The notes under the pieces: generated by a model | Seen by the model: the letters and a program-made list of their open reading frames with translations, nothing else | Database searches by the model: none | What the model was told of the DNA's origin: nothing | Assembly: GCA_022827245.1 (NCBI GenBank) | Contig: JAJDTI010000162.1 | Span: 1-63,675, forward strand | Direction of reading: 5' to 3' | Origin: Pseudomonadales bacterium | GTDB taxonomy: Bacteria; Pseudomonadota; Gammaproteobacteria; Pseudomonadales; Azotimanducaceae | Length of the DNA: 63,675 bases | Position numbers and translations under genes: made by a program | Shown here: positions 1 to 9,690 of the stretch, one piece after another | Numbering within the stretch: position 1 is the stretch's first letter | How the letters are laid out: every line of letters begins with the position of its first letter

Positions 1-1629
1 ACCGGTGTGGCGTTCCTCGCGCTGGGACTCGTCTGGGTGACGGGCAGCCGCTTCGCCGCCGGGAGCCTGGCGGGCGTCGCGCGTCCGCGCGGTGAGCGTG
101 TCGTCGTCTACGGGGAGGCGTACGAGGCCGCGCGGCTCGCGGCCCTGATCCGTGGTCACGGGAGCATCGCCCCGGTGGCGCTCGTCGACGACAACCCGGA
201 TCTCGTGGGCCATTCCATCGACGGCTTCGAAGTGCACCGGTCGTCGGATCTGCCGCGGCTGATCGACACCCTGGGCCTTTCCCGGGTCCTGCTCACGATT
301 TCCCCCGGGCGCGAGCGGCGGCGCGTGATGGAACGCCTCGCGCCGCTGCCTGTGCGCGTCCAGACGATTCCGGACGTGTCCAAGCTGATCGCGGGGCAGG
401 TCGGGCTGACCGAGGTGAGCGACGTGGATGTCGTGGACCTGCTCGATCGCGACCCCGTGCCGCCGCTGCAGGACCTGCTCGAGACCTGCATACGCGACAA
501 GAACGTGCTCGTGACCGGCGCCGGGGGGTCGATCGGGGCGGCCCTGTGCCGGCAGATCCTCACGCAGAAGCCGCGGCGCCTCATCCTGCTCGACCTGTCG
601 GAAGCGGCGCTCTACAACATCGACAAGGAGATGCGGGCCGTGGTGGCCCGCGAGGGCCTGCCGGACGACCTCGTCGTCCCCCTTATCGGATCGGTCCTCA
701 ACCGGACCCGGCTGCGCGACGTGCTCGAGTCGTATCGCGTGCACACCGTGTACCACGCCGCGGCGTACAAGCACGTGCCGCTGGTCGAGTACAACATGAT
801 CGAGGGCGTCCAGAACAACGTGTTCGGGACGCTCTACACGGCCGAGGAATGCCTGCGCGCCGACGTCGAGAACATGGTCCTCGTGTCGACCGACAAGGCG
901 GTGAATCCCAACAGCATCATGGGCGCCACCAAGCGCCTGGCGGAACTCGTGCTGCAGGGCCTCCAGCAGCGGGGGGGCGGCACGAAGCTGTCCATCGTCC
1001 GGTTCGGCAACGTGCTCGGCGCGTCGGGTTCGATCGTGCCCCTGTTCCTCGAACAGATCCGGGGCGGTGGGCCCGTCACGATCACGCATCCGGAGGTGAC
1101 CCGCTACTTCATGACCATCGACGAGGCCGTGTCGCTGGTCATCCAGGCGGGTTCCATGGCGCACGGCGGCGACGTGTTCGCCCTCGACATGGGCAAGCCC
1201 GTTCGGGTGAAGGACCTCGCGGAGAAGATCGTCGCCCTGATGGGACTGACCGTACGGGACGACGACAACCCGGGTGGCGACGTCGAGGTCAGCTACATCG
1301 GCCTGCGCCCCGCGGAGAAGCTCTACGAGGAGCTGGCGATCGGGCGGAACGTGACCGGCACGCGGCACCCGATGATCCTGCGTGCCCAGGAGGAGTTCAT
1401 CCCGTGGCCGGAACTCAACGGGATCCTCGAGCGGATCGGGCAGGCGGGGGCCGATTTCGACTGCGAGCGCACGCGCCGGCTCCTCGAGCTGGTGGTCGAC
1501 TACGAGCCGATCGAGGACGTGGAGGACCTGGTGTGGCAGGAGGCGCGGCGCAACGGCCAGGCCTCGTCCCGGAGCGGTTCCAACGTCACGGAGTTGCCGC
1601 GCGGCGCGGAGGTGCGCCAGGGCGACTGA
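1..1629 (+). CDS. Nucleotide-sugar 4,6-dehydratase, WbpM/CapD-like (5' partial)
   Basis: This is the C-terminal part of an inner-membrane UDP-sugar 4,6-dehydratase for surface polysaccharide synthesis. The frame is open to the window edge, and the first codons look like the last membrane helix of the N-terminal domain, so the start lies upstream. Counting from the in-frame GTG at 7, a first Rossmann-like domain covers residues 30-130 and the LLDRDPV linker lies near 145-151. The dehydratase domain then begins with the NAD-binding motif TGAGGSIG at 170-177. The catalytic segment STDKAVNPNSIMGATK (294-309) has Met where most short-chain dehydrogenases have Tyr; this Ser-Met-Lys arrangement is known from WbpM-type enzymes and separates it from FlaA1/PseB. 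The gene converges on the carotenoid oxygenase gene. Confidence 0.9.
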   Translation, partial: TGVAFLALGLVWVTGSRFAAGSLAGVARPRGERVVVYGEAYEAARLAALIRGHGSIAPVALVDDNPDLVGHSIDGFEVHRSSDLPRLIDTLGLSRVLLTISPGRERRRVMERLAPLPVRVQTIPDVSKLIAGQVGLTEVSDVDVVDLLDRDPVPPLQDLLETCIRDKNVLVTGAGGSIGAALCRQILTQKPRRLILLDLSEAALYNIDKEMRAVVAREGLPDDLVVPLIGSVLNRTRLRDVLESYRVHTVYHAAAYKHVPLVEYNMIEGVQNNVFGTLYTAEECLRADVENMVLVSTDKAVNPNSIMGATKRLAELVLQGLQQRGGGTKLSIVRFGNVLGASGSIVPLFLEQIRGGGPVTITHPEVTRYFMTIDEAVSLVIQAGSMAHGGDVFALDMGKPVRVKDLAEKIVALMGLTVRDDDNPGGDVEVSYIGLRPAEKLYEELAIGRNVTGTRHPMILRAQEEFIPWPELNGILERIGQAGADFDCERTRRLLELVVDYEPIEDVEDLVWQEARRNGQASSRSGSNVTELPRGAEVRQGD

Positions 1630-1657
1630 GCCGGAGCTCGGGCCGGCGGTTCCTCCG

Positions 1658-3181
1658 TCAGCCCGCGACGAACGTCCCGTGCAGGCCCAGGGGCATCGGG
1701 TAGGGTAGGGTCCCCTCCCAAAGCGGACCGTCCGCCAGCCGGCGTGCGTCGAAGACGTGAAGCCCCCCTTCCCGGCGCGCCACGTCCAGGAACGGACCGA
1801 GCAGCCACCCGTCGCCCTCGGCCGGTCCACGGGGTACGAACACGTGCTCCTCGGGGAGCTGGTGCGGAGGGTAGGACCAGTGCTCCACGACCCCGCCGTC
1901 GGGGTCGAGACTCGCTATGCGTTGCAGGACCCAGGTGGCCGGACCGGACTCCGTTGGCCCGGGACCGTGGAGCACGAAGACCCGTCGGTGCCGCAGTCCC
2001 ACGCGCCGCGGATCGATCCGGGGAAACTCAGTTACGCCCGGGGCCGCGTCGTCGATCAGCGCCGCGCCGTCCGGTCGCAGCGCGACTCGCCGGTAGCCGG
2101 GATGCACGGACGGGAAGCGCCACTCGCCGTGCATGGGCGCGCGCAGGTCCCGGAGGACGAACTGGGGGTCGGGCGCCTGGCAGACATCGAGATGGATCGT
2201 GCCGTCGCGTTCCTCCCAGCCGTTCCCGTGGTGGAAGTGAAAGCCCGCGGGTAGCGCGTGGCGGCCCACGGGCGCCAGGGTGTCCTTGTCGAAAACGAGT
2301 GCGCGCGTGCCGAGTTCGGGCCGCCACGCGTGGGCGTCGAGGAAGCTCGTGTGACCCGACGCGAAGCGTTCCGGCTCGACCACGAAGGGTGGCAGCAGCG
2401 CGACCAGGCGCCGCTCCGTGACGACGAAGTCGTGCACCATGCCCAGTGGGTCGACGGGCAGGTGGCCGAATCCGTCGAGCGTGCCGGCCGGGCCGATCCG
2501 GTACAGGAGGAGCATGGGCCGCGGGTTGATCACCACGCCGATGTTCCACACCGTCCCGTCACGCTCCCGCTTGGGATGCGCTCCGAAGGGCAGACCGGCC
2601 AGGTCGTCGCGCCAGCGGACGAAGCCGCGTGTGGCGAGCGTCTCGGGATCGACCTCGAGCGCCGAGCCGCCCTCCCAGAGGGCCAGCAGGCGTTCTCCAT
2701 GCGCGAGGGCGGACGTGTTGGCGGCGTTCATGTCATCCGGGCGCCGGATGGCGTCCGGGTCCGGCGGAACGGTGCCGAAGGCGGGTAGCACGCGGCGGCC
2801 GGCTTGCGTCTCCCGGCGGCGCTTGGGCGTGTCGAGGATACGGCCGCGATGCGTGACGCCCGTGCCGTCGAACGTGAACGCTTGGAGCATCCCGTCGCCG
2901 TCGAACCAGTGGCCGTAGCGGTGGCCGAAGCGGTCGTGCTCGGCCGGTCCGTTGCGCCAGAGGGTTCCCGTCAGTTCGGCCGGCAGGCGGCCTGCCACCG
3001 TTCGGAGGGGCGCCGCGACCTCCCGGGCACGCGGGGTGGCGAAGGCCAGCAGCCGCCGGTCGCGTGCCAGGCCCGCGGCGAACTCCTCGGCAGTGCCTGC
3101 GCGCAGCGCCCCGGCCGACAGCAGCGGGGCGCTCGCCAGGAAACGAAGCGCGTTGCGGCGGGAGAGTCCGAAGTGGTTCAT
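1658..3181 (-). CDS. Carotenoid oxygenase family protein with Tat-like signal
   Basis: This 507-residue protein belongs to the carotenoid cleavage oxygenase/RPE65/lignostilbene dioxygenase family, non-haem iron enzymes that cleave double bonds with O2. The four iron-ligand histidines are recognisable at H202 (GAHPK), H250 (MVHDF), H317 or H318 (FHFHHGN) and H501 (GLHGTF), each in its usual context on the seven-bladed propeller. The N-terminus SRRNALRFLAS followed by a small-residue hydrophobic stretch resembles a Tat signal, so export of a folded metalloenzyme is likely. Its start overlaps the stop of the upstream DUF2141 gene as ATGA, so the pair is probably one translationally coupled unit. 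The substrate (carotenoid, apocarotenoid or stilbene) cannot be told from sequence. Confidence 0.9.
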   Translation of the reverse strand: MNHFGLSRRNALRFLASAPLLSAGALRAGTAEEFAAGLARDRRLLAFATPRAREVAAPLRTVAGRLPAELTGTLWRNGPAEHDRFGHRYGHWFDGDGMLQAFTFDGTGVTHRGRILDTPKRRRETQAGRRVLPAFGTVPPDPDAIRRPDDMNAANTSALAHGERLLALWEGGSALEVDPETLATRGFVRWRDDLAGLPFGAHPKRERDGTVWNIGVVINPRPMLLLYRIGPAGTLDGFGHLPVDPLGMVHDFVVTERRLVALLPPFVVEPERFASGHTSFLDAHAWRPELGTRALVFDKDTLAPVGRHALPAGFHFHHGNGWEERDGTIHLDVCQAPDPQFVLRDLRAPMHGEWRFPSVHPGYRRVALRPDGAALIDDAAPGVTEFPRIDPRRVGLRHRRVFVLHGPGPTESGPATWVLQRIASLDPDGGVVEHWSYPPHQLPEEHVFVPRGPAEGDGWLLGPFLDVARREGGLHVFDARRLADGPLWEGTLPYPMPLGLHGTFVAG

Positions 3182-3636
3182 CGGGCCGGCTCCGCGCCGG
3201 CGACGTTCACCACCAGTCGTGTCGTACCGGCGTCCGCGCCGAGGGAGAACGCGGCGTCGTGGAACGGCGGCGGCCCCATGAAGCCGCGTGCGTCGTTGGA
3301 GAAGCCGTAACCCTCCGTGGGCATGCCGACGAAGTTCGCGTTCAGCTCCCCGTCGCCGTTCGCGTCGTGGAATGCGGCCACCGCGTACTCGCCGGGGGGG
3401 AGACCGCGAAAGACGACGACCACCGCTTCGGTTGCGGCGGGCGCCGACGCGTTCGCGACGACACTCGCGTCGCTCGGGAAGTCACCCCCTTGCGTCCTGC
3501 GGTGGATGGCCACGAGGGCCTGGCCCTCGCTGGAATGGATGCCGCGAAGCTCCACTTCGAGGTCGGCGCCATGGCCGGCGGCGGTGCACAGGAGGACTCC
3601 TGTCGACAGGATCCAGGTGAGCGGGCGAGGGAACAT
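3178..3636 (-). CDS. DUF2141 domain secreted protein
   Basis: This 152-residue protein starts with a Sec signal peptide (hydrophobic residues about 6-20, cleavage near GHGA). It is then almost wholly a DUF2141 domain, with the characteristic GLPPGEYAVAAFHDANGDGELN segment split around positions 75-100 and a GFSNDARG region near 113-120. DUF2141 proteins are predicted extracytoplasmic beta-sandwich proteins without an established activity. It is the first gene of a two-gene unit with the carotenoid oxygenase, and pairing of the two hints at a shared pigment-related or envelope role, which is inference. Its start codon is back to back with a possible leader ORF of the divergent LytTR gene. Confidence 0.85.
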   Translation of the reverse strand: MFPRPLTWILSTGVLLCTAAGHGADLEVELRGIHSSEGQALVAIHRRTQGGDFPSDASVVANASAPAATEAVVVVFRGLPPGEYAVAAFHDANGDGELNANFVGMPTEGYGFSNDARGFMGPPPFHDAAFSLGADAGTTRLVVNVAGAEPAR

Positions 3637-3739
3637 GGCGTCTCCGGGTGGGGTGGTGCGCTACGATGGCTCGGGATTGTTGGCCTACGGACCGGGCCGG
3701 GTCACGGCCCCTTACGTCAACGCCCGGTTTTTTTCGTGA
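3635..3739 (+). CDS. Possible 34-residue leader ORF upstream of the LytTR gene
   Basis: A short frame starts at an ATG preceded by GAGGG and ends with TGA overlapping the GTG start of the LytTR gene (GTGA). It covers the predicted attenuator hairpins. No family is recognisable and no run of one amino acid stands out, so it may be chance; its stop/start overlap and its position over the hairpins are the reasons to record it. Confidence 0.25.
   Translation: MASPGGVVRYDGSGLLAYGPGRVTAPYVNARFFS
3691..3734 (+). terminator. Attenuator-like alternative hairpins with T7 tract
   Basis: ACCGGGC at 3691-3697 pairs with GCCCGGT at 3722-3728, immediately followed by a run of T to 3734, which has the form of an intrinsic terminator. 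The shared segment GGGCCG (3694-3699) can instead pair with CGGCCC (3705-3710). The two hairpins are therefore mutually exclusive, as in transcription attenuators. The structure sits directly before the LytTR start codon at 3736. Confidence 0.5.
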
Positions 3740-4524
3740 CCTTGCAGCAAACGCAGTCCACGAATCGCGAACGACCCGCCGTCCTGTCGCCCGCGGGACA
3801 GGGCGTGGTACTCGTCTGCCTGATCGCCCTGTTCGCGTTCGCCGGTCCCTTCGGCACGTACGACACCCTCGGCCCCCTCGGGCGCGTCGCGTACTGGTCC
3901 GTGGCGCTGGGCGTGAACTGGCTGGTCTGCGCCAGCGTCAACATGCTCACCCTGCGGGCCATGGCGCGAGCCTCGCTGCCGCGCCGTGCGTTCGCCGTCG
4001 CGGGGGCCAACGCGCTCGCGGCCGTACCCGGCACGGCGGTGGTGTTCACGGCGGAGGCGCTGTTCCGCCCGGGCTACGTGGACTCGGGCCTGTTGCCGAC
4101 GGCCTACGTGTCGGTGCTCGTGGTGATGCTCGCGATCAGCGGGCTGGTCCTCGTGGTGAGCAGGGCGTGGGCTCCCGTACCGGCGGCGGTGGACGAGGTG
4201 GCGAGTGCGGGCGCGCCACGCTTCCTCGACCGCCTGCCCGAGAAGGTGGGACGCGACATCGTGTGCTTGAGCATGGCGGATCACTACGTCGAGGTGTTCA
4301 CCACGGAGGGGTCGACCCTGATCCTGATGCGCTTCGCGGACGCGCTGTCCGAACTCGAGGCGGCCGACGGGTTGCGGGTGCACCGCTCGCACTGGGTGTC
4401 TCGCGCGCACGTGACCGGCGCGACGCGGCGTAACGGGCGCACGATCCTGACGTTGACGGGCGGTCGCGAGGTACCGGTGAGCCGGGCGTACGCGGCGGAC
4501 GTCAAGGCGGCGGGACTGGCGTGA
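3736..4524 (+). CDS. Membrane-anchored LytTR DNA-binding regulator
   Basis: This protein of about 262 residues has four predicted transmembrane helices (about 22-42, 52-76, 84-110 and 118-145) followed by a LytTR DNA-binding domain in the last 100 residues. The domain shows the family's landmarks: the DIVCLSMADHYVEVFTTEG strand-loop region, the RFADALSELE helix and the HRSHWVSRAHV core. Membrane-bound LytTR proteins are transcription factors found in proteobacteria, often autoregulatory. There is no kinase or receiver domain. The GTG at 3736 was chosen because it lies just before the first membrane helix; the frame is open further upstream only because it runs antisense through DUF2141. No clear Shine-Dalgarno is seen, and an attenuator-like leader precedes it. 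Confidence 0.8.
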   Translation: MTLQQTQSTNRERPAVLSPAGQGVVLVCLIALFAFAGPFGTYDTLGPLGRVAYWSVALGVNWLVCASVNMLTLRAMARASLPRRAFAVAGANALAAVPGTAVVFTAEALFRPGYVDSGLLPTAYVSVLVVMLAISGLVLVVSRAWAPVPAAVDEVASAGAPRFLDRLPEKVGRDIVCLSMADHYVEVFTTEGSTLILMRFADALSELEAADGLRVHRSHWVSRAHVTGATRRNGRTILTLTGGREVPVSRAYAADVKAAGLA

Positions 4525-4557
4525 GCGGCGCCTCCGACAAGGAGCTGGACGAGGAAC

Positions 4558-4635
4558 TGGTAGGCGCGATTGGATTCGAACCAACGACCCCCACCATGTC
4601 AAGGTGGTGCTCTAACCGGGCTGAGCTACGCGCCT
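4558..4635 (-). tRNA. tRNA-Val (GAC)
   Basis: Read on the minus strand, the sequence folds as a complete tRNA. The acceptor stem is AGGCGCG/CGCGCCT, the anticodon stem is CCACC/GGTGG with loop TTGACAT (anticodon GAC), and the T arm is GTTGG-TTCGAAT-CCAAT. A discriminator A is followed by an encoded CCA. The body closely resembles enterobacterial tRNA-Val(GAC). Confidence 0.97.
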
Positions 4636-4646
4636 GAAGGTCGCGT

Positions 4647-4676
4647 ACGGTATCACCGCGCCCGAGACGGCTTCAA
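4647..4676 (-). promoter_or_regulatory. Candidate promoter of tRNA-Val
   Basis: On the minus strand TTGAAG is followed after 18 bp by TACCGT, placing a start site a few bases before the tRNA 5' end at 4635. The match to the sigma-70 consensus is moderate, but the position is right. Confidence 0.4.
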
Positions 4677-4855
4677 CCGGCGCCGGCTTGCGACCGTCGG
4701 GAAGGGCCGGGCCGAGCCTCGCCGGTCGCTCCCGTACCGACGCCGCTCCTGCCCTGGACGGTTGTTCTCCGGGGCTCTCCGGCAGTAGAATCGCCGCCCC
4801 GACGGTTCCGTCCCGGCGCTGCCGGGACGCCCGAATCTTGCGTGGAGTGTTGCCT

Positions 4856-5401
4856 ATCAAGAGATCAACAGCGAAAGCACAGCCACCCCGTGCCGTGCTG
4901 AACGAGGATATTCGCGCCAGGGAGGTGCGGCTCGTCGGTGCGGACGGCGGGCAAGTCGGCATCGTCCCCCGGGAGGACGCCCTGGGCGAGGCCAGGCGGG
5001 AAGGACTGGATCTGGTGCTCGTCGCACCCGATGCGGACCCGCCGGTCGTGAAGGTGATGGACTACGGCAAGCACCTGTTCGATCTGAAGAAGGCCAAGAC
5101 GGCACAGAGGAAGAAGCAGAAGCAGATCCAGGTCAAGGAGATGAAGTTCCGCCCGGGGACGGAAGAGGGCGACTACCAGGTCAAGCTCCGCAACCTGGTC
5201 CGTTTCCTGGAGGACGGCGACAAGGCCAAGGTGATCCTCCGGTTCCGCGGGCGGGAGATGGTCCACCCCGAACTGGGCACCAAGGTGCTGCGGCGCATAG
5301 AGGACGACCTGGAGCCCTACGCGTCGGTGGAGATCGCGCCCAGGTTCGAGGGGCGCCAGATGACGATGGTTCTCTCGCCGCGCAACCGGCGGAAGAACTG
5401 A
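4856..5401 (+). CDS. infC: Translation initiation factor IF-3 (ATC start)
   Basis: IF-3 binds the 30S subunit, prevents premature 50S joining and checks initiator tRNA-start codon pairing. The 181-residue product aligns over its full length with enterobacterial IF-3: the N-domain starts at [11 protein letters not shown], the linker is rich in Lys ([13 protein letters not shown]), and the C-domain carries [16 protein letters not shown] and RFRGREM. No ATG exists near the expected N-terminus. GGAG at 4844-4847 is 8 bp before ATC at 4856, which gives the expected length. The in-frame GTG 4847 and TTG 4850 lie on or too close to the GGAG. Non-canonical AUU/AUC starts on infC are known to permit IF-3 autoregulation by start-codon discrimination. 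thrS is not upstream, unlike in enterobacteria. Confidence 0.93.
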   Translation: MKRSTAKAQPPRAVLNEDIRAREVRLVGADGGQVGIVPREDALGEARREGLDLVLVAPDADPPVVKVMDYGKHLFDLKKAKTAQRKKQKQIQVKEMKFRPGTEEGDYQVKLRNLVRFLEDGDKAKVILRFRGREMVHPELGTKVLRRIEDDLEPYASVEIAPRFEGRQMTMVLSPRNRRKN

Positions 5402-5410
5402 CGGGCGAGA

Positions 5411-5433
5411 CCGCCGGCGGGGCGCTCCGGCGG
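5411..5433 (+). promoter_or_regulatory. Hairpin in the infC-rpmI gap, candidate L20 leader element
   Basis: CCGCCGG (5411-5417) pairs with CCGGCGG (5427-5433) around a 9-nt loop just after the infC stop. A 10-bp palindrome ATCGTACGAT follows at 5444-5453. The 170-nt gap is long for this operon, and L20 is known to repress rpmI-rplT translation in other bacteria, so a control leader is plausible but not demonstrated. Confidence 0.3.
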
Positions 5434-5543
5434 ACAGACGAACATCGTACGATTCCCCTGCGCGGGGCGGCTCGTCGCGTCACCTCTGGCGGGCGGGCGG
5501 AGCGAGCGAGCGGACGGTGCGGACCGGACCTCCGCCCAGTTAT

Positions 5544-5567
5544 AGACGGGAGCACAGACGGGAGCAC
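5544..5567 (+). repeat. Tandem duplication of the rpmI ribosome-binding site
   Basis: AGACGGGAGCAC occurs twice head to tail, each copy containing GGGAG. Only the second copy (GGGAG at 5560-5564) is at normal distance, 7 bp, from the rpmI ATG at 5572. Confidence 0.7.
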
Positions 5568-5571
5568 AGGG

Positions 5572-5772
5572 ATGCCGAAGCTCAAGACACATCGCGGCGC
5601 CGCCAAGCGGTTCCGCCGCACCGCCGAAGGCTTCAAGCACAAGAAGGCCTTCAAGAACCACATCCTCACGAAGAAGTCGTCCAAGCGGAAGCGTCAGCTT
5701 CGCGGGCTCGCGCCCGTCTCCGACGGGGACAAGGCCAGCGTGAAGCGCATGCTGCCGGGCAAGGCGCGCTAG
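5572..5772 (+). CDS. rpmI: 50S ribosomal protein L35
   Basis: This 66-residue basic protein matches bacterial L35 from end to end, beginning [15 protein letters not shown] and containing the KHILTKKS-like segment (here [17 protein letters not shown]). It is part of the large ribosomal subunit. It lies between infC and rplT, the standard order, with the rplT start 15 bp after its stop. A duplicated Shine-Dalgarno unit precedes it. Confidence 0.97.
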   Translation: MPKLKTHRGAAKRFRRTAEGFKHKKAFKNHILTKKSSKRKRQLRGLAPVSDGDKASVKRMLPGKAR

Positions 5773-5787
5773 CAGGGAGCAGGAGCC

Positions 5788-7258
<1,471 letters not shown>

Positions 7259-7265
7259 GCCTGTC

Positions 7266-9662
7266 GTGAGATTCAGCGAACGCTGGCTGCGCGAGTGGGT
7301 CGACCCGCCGGTGGACACGGACGGGTTGTGCGAGCAGCTCACGGGCGCGGGCCTCGAAGTCGACGGGGTCGCCCCGGCGCACCCGGGTTTCGAGGGCGTG
7401 GTCGTGGGTACGGTGCTGCGGTCCGAAACCCATCCGACGTCCGGGCATCTCCGGGTGTGCGCGGTGGAAGACGGCGTGGGGACCGTGGCGGTGGTGTGCG
7501 GTGCGCCCAACGTACGCCCGGGCGTCAAGGCGCCGCTGGCGCGCGTCGGGGCGCGGTTGCCGGGCATGGCCGTCGGCGCGCGCGAGATCCAGGGCGTCGT
7601 CTCCGACGGGATGCTCTGCTCCGCGGCGGAACTCGATCTCGGCGACGACGGGGACGGCATCCTCGAGTTGCCGGACGCCTTTGCGCCGGGCGAGGAACTC
7701 GGCGGCGCGCTCGGGCTGGCCGACCGGTGCATCGAGCTGGACCTCACGCCCAACCGGGGAGACTGCCTCTCGCTACGCGGTGTCGCGCGGGAAGTGGGCG
7801 TGCTCAACGACGTGGCGGTCCGCGCGCCGGACTGCCCCGCCGTCGCGCCGACCATCGACGACGTGTTCCCGGTCGAGATCGCCGCCGGCGAAGGCTGCCC
7901 CCGCTATCTCAGCCGCGTGATCCGGGGTGTGGACACGGGCCGTCCGACGCCGGTGTGGCTGCGGGAACGCCTGCGGCGGTCCGGCCTGCGATCCATCGAT
8001 CCGGTCGTCGACGTCACGAACTACGTGCTGCTGGAACTCGGTCAGCCGATGCACGCCTTCGACCTCGATCGCCTGGAGAACCGCGTCGTGGTCCGCTGGG
8101 CGCGCCCGGGCGAGTCGTTGGCGATGCTCGACGGCCGGGAGGTCGCCCTCGAGCCGGACACGCTCCTCATCACCGACGATCGGGGACCGGTCGGCATGGC
8201 CGGAGTGATGGGCGGCGCGAACTCTGCCGTCGGTCCCGACACCCGCAACATCTTCATGGAGTGCGCGTACTTCTCTCCGGAGGCGATTCACGGCACGGCC
8301 CGCCGCTACGGCCTGCAGACGGATGCTTCGCAGCGTTACGAGCGCGGCGTGGACTACACCCTGCAGGAGGCGGCCATGGAGCGCGCCATCGCGCTCCTGA
8401 TCGAGGTGGCGGGTGGCGAGGCGGGACCGGTGGCCGTCACGGAGAGCCGGCCCCACCTGCCGGCGCGGCGGACGGTGCGCCTGCGCCGCCGTCGGCTCGA
8501 CCTGCTCGTCGGCGAGGTCGTCCCCGACGGCGAGGTCGATCGCATCTTCGAGCGCCTGGAGTTCGCGCCGCGGCGCGAAGCGGGGGAAGACGGGCCCGAG
8601 TGGCGCATCACGGCGCCTCCCCACCGGTTCGACATCGCCATCGAGGAGGACCTGGTCGAGGAGGTCTGCCGCATTCACGGGTACAACCGGATCGGGCGAG
8701 ACGACCCGGCCGCGGCGCTGCCCCTGAGAAAGATCCCCCGGGACATCGTTCCGCCCGCCCGGCTCGCGGACGCGCTCGTTGCGGCGGGCTACCGCGAGGC
8801 CATCACCTACAGCTTCGTCGAGCCCGGACTCGTGGAGCTGCTCGCGCCGGGCGCCGAGCCGGTCCGCATCGCCAACCCGATGTCCGTGGACCAGTCCGTG
8901 ATGCGCACCTCCCTGTTGCCGGGACTGGTGGGCGCGCTGCGCACCAACCTCGCGCGCCAGCAGAACCGGGTGCGGCTGTTCGAACTCGGGCAATGCTTTC
9001 CCGAGGCCTCGGGCGCGGCGCCGGAAGCGTCGATGGTGCTCCGGGTCGGAGGCATCGCGTGCGGTCCGCGGTTCCCGGAGTCCTGGGCCACCGCCACGGA
9101 CGGCATCGACTTCCACGATGTGAAGGGCGATGTCGAGCGGCTGCTGGACGTCGGGGGCCTGGCGTACCGGATCGCACGCTCCGCCGACCGGGCGCTGCAC
9201 CCGGGACAGTCGGCGGCGGTGTTCCTCCACGACCGGGAAGGCGACCGGGAAGCCGGTCGCTTCGGCCGTCTGCACCCGGAAGTGGAAAGCGCCCTGGACC
9301 TCGGAGTGCCCGTGTTCGCCTTCGAGTTCGATGCCGATGCCCTGGGGGTCGGTCGCGCGCGGACGCACCGTCCCGTGCCGAGGTTCCCCCGGGTCCGGCG
9401 CGACCTCGCGATCGTCGTCGATCGGGCGGTGTCCGCCGCCGAGGTCGAAAGCGCGGTCCGGAGCGTCCTGGGCGACATCCTGAGCAGCTTCACGCTCTTC
9501 GACGTCTATCAGGGAAAAAGTATTGATTCCAATGAAAAAAGTCTCGGCCTGGGCTTGACGTTGCAGCATCCTTCGCGCACGCTTGCCGACGACGACATCA
9601 CTCGCCACGTGGATATGACGCTGCGACGCCTGAAGGCCGATTTCGGCGCTCGACTGCGTTGA
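7266..9662 (+). CDS. pheT: Phenylalanyl-tRNA synthetase beta subunit
   Basis: This 798-residue partner of PheS starts at GTG 7266. Domains run in the usual order: an N-terminal segment ([12 protein letters not shown]), the EMAP-like tRNA-binding domain about 40-150, the B3/B4 editing domain about 205-390 (containing [18 protein letters not shown]), B5 about 400-475, the synthetase-like core to about 690, and the FDX-ACB anticodon-binding domain to the C-terminus ([15 protein letters not shown] to SRTLADDDI). Close to its 3' end, codons for KSIDSNEKS are AT-rich in sharp contrast to the rest of the gene, and that stretch holds a candidate IHF site upstream of ihfA. Confidence 0.96.
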   Translation: MRFSERWLREWVDPPVDTDGLCEQLTGAGLEVDGVAPAHPGFEGVVVGTVLRSETHPTSGHLRVCAVEDGVGTVAVVCGAPNVRPGVKAPLARVGARLPGMAVGAREIQGVVSDGMLCSAAELDLGDDGDGILELPDAFAPGEELGGALGLADRCIELDLTPNRGDCLSLRGVAREVGVLNDVAVRAPDCPAVAPTIDDVFPVEIAAGEGCPRYLSRVIRGVDTGRPTPVWLRERLRRSGLRSIDPVVDVTNYVLLELGQPMHAFDLDRLENRVVVRWARPGESLAMLDGREVALEPDTLLITDDRGPVGMAGVMGGANSAVGPDTRNIFMECAYFSPEAIHGTARRYGLQTDASQRYERGVDYTLQEAAMERAIALLIEVAGGEAGPVAVTESRPHLPARRTVRLRRRRLDLLVGEVVPDGEVDRIFERLEFAPRREAGEDGPEWRITAPPHRFDIAIEEDLVEEVCRIHGYNRIGRDDPAAALPLRKIPRDIVPPARLADALVAAGYREAITYSFVEPGLVELLAPGAEPVRIANPMSVDQSVMRTSLLPGLVGALRTNLARQQNRVRLFELGQCFPEASGAAPEASMVLRVGGIACGPRFPESWATATDGIDFHDVKGDVERLLDVGGLAYRIARSADRALHPGQSAAVFLHDREGDREAGRFGRLHPEVESALDLGVPVFAFEFDADALGVGRARTHRPVPRFPRVRRDLAIVVDRAVSAAEVESAVRSVLGDILSSFTLFDVYQGKSIDSNEKSLGLGLTLQHPSRTLADDDITRHVDMTLRRLKADFGARLR
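9516..9528 (-). promoter_or_regulatory. Candidate IHF-binding site inside pheT
   Basis: On the minus strand AATCAATACTTTT matches the IHF consensus WATCAANNNNTTR except for the last base. It lies in an AT-rich island (about 9514-9542) within a GC-rich gene, about 165 bp before ihfA. In E. coli ihfA is known to be transcribed from within pheT and to be repressed by IHF, which makes the position meaningful. Confidence 0.5.
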
Positions 9663-9680
9663 TCTGCAACGATCTGCAAC
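9661..9680 (+). repeat. Tandem 10-bp repeat between pheT and ihfA
   Basis: GATCTGCAAC is present twice head to tail, beginning inside the pheT stop codon. No function is evident. Confidence 0.7.
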
Positions 9681-9690
9681 GAGTGGCCCC

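Noticed and set aside
3064..4524. A single 486-codon open frame that includes the LytTR protein
   Set aside because: Its first 224 codons are antisense to the DUF2141 and carotenoid oxygenase genes and show no homology; only the part after GTG 3736 is protein-like.
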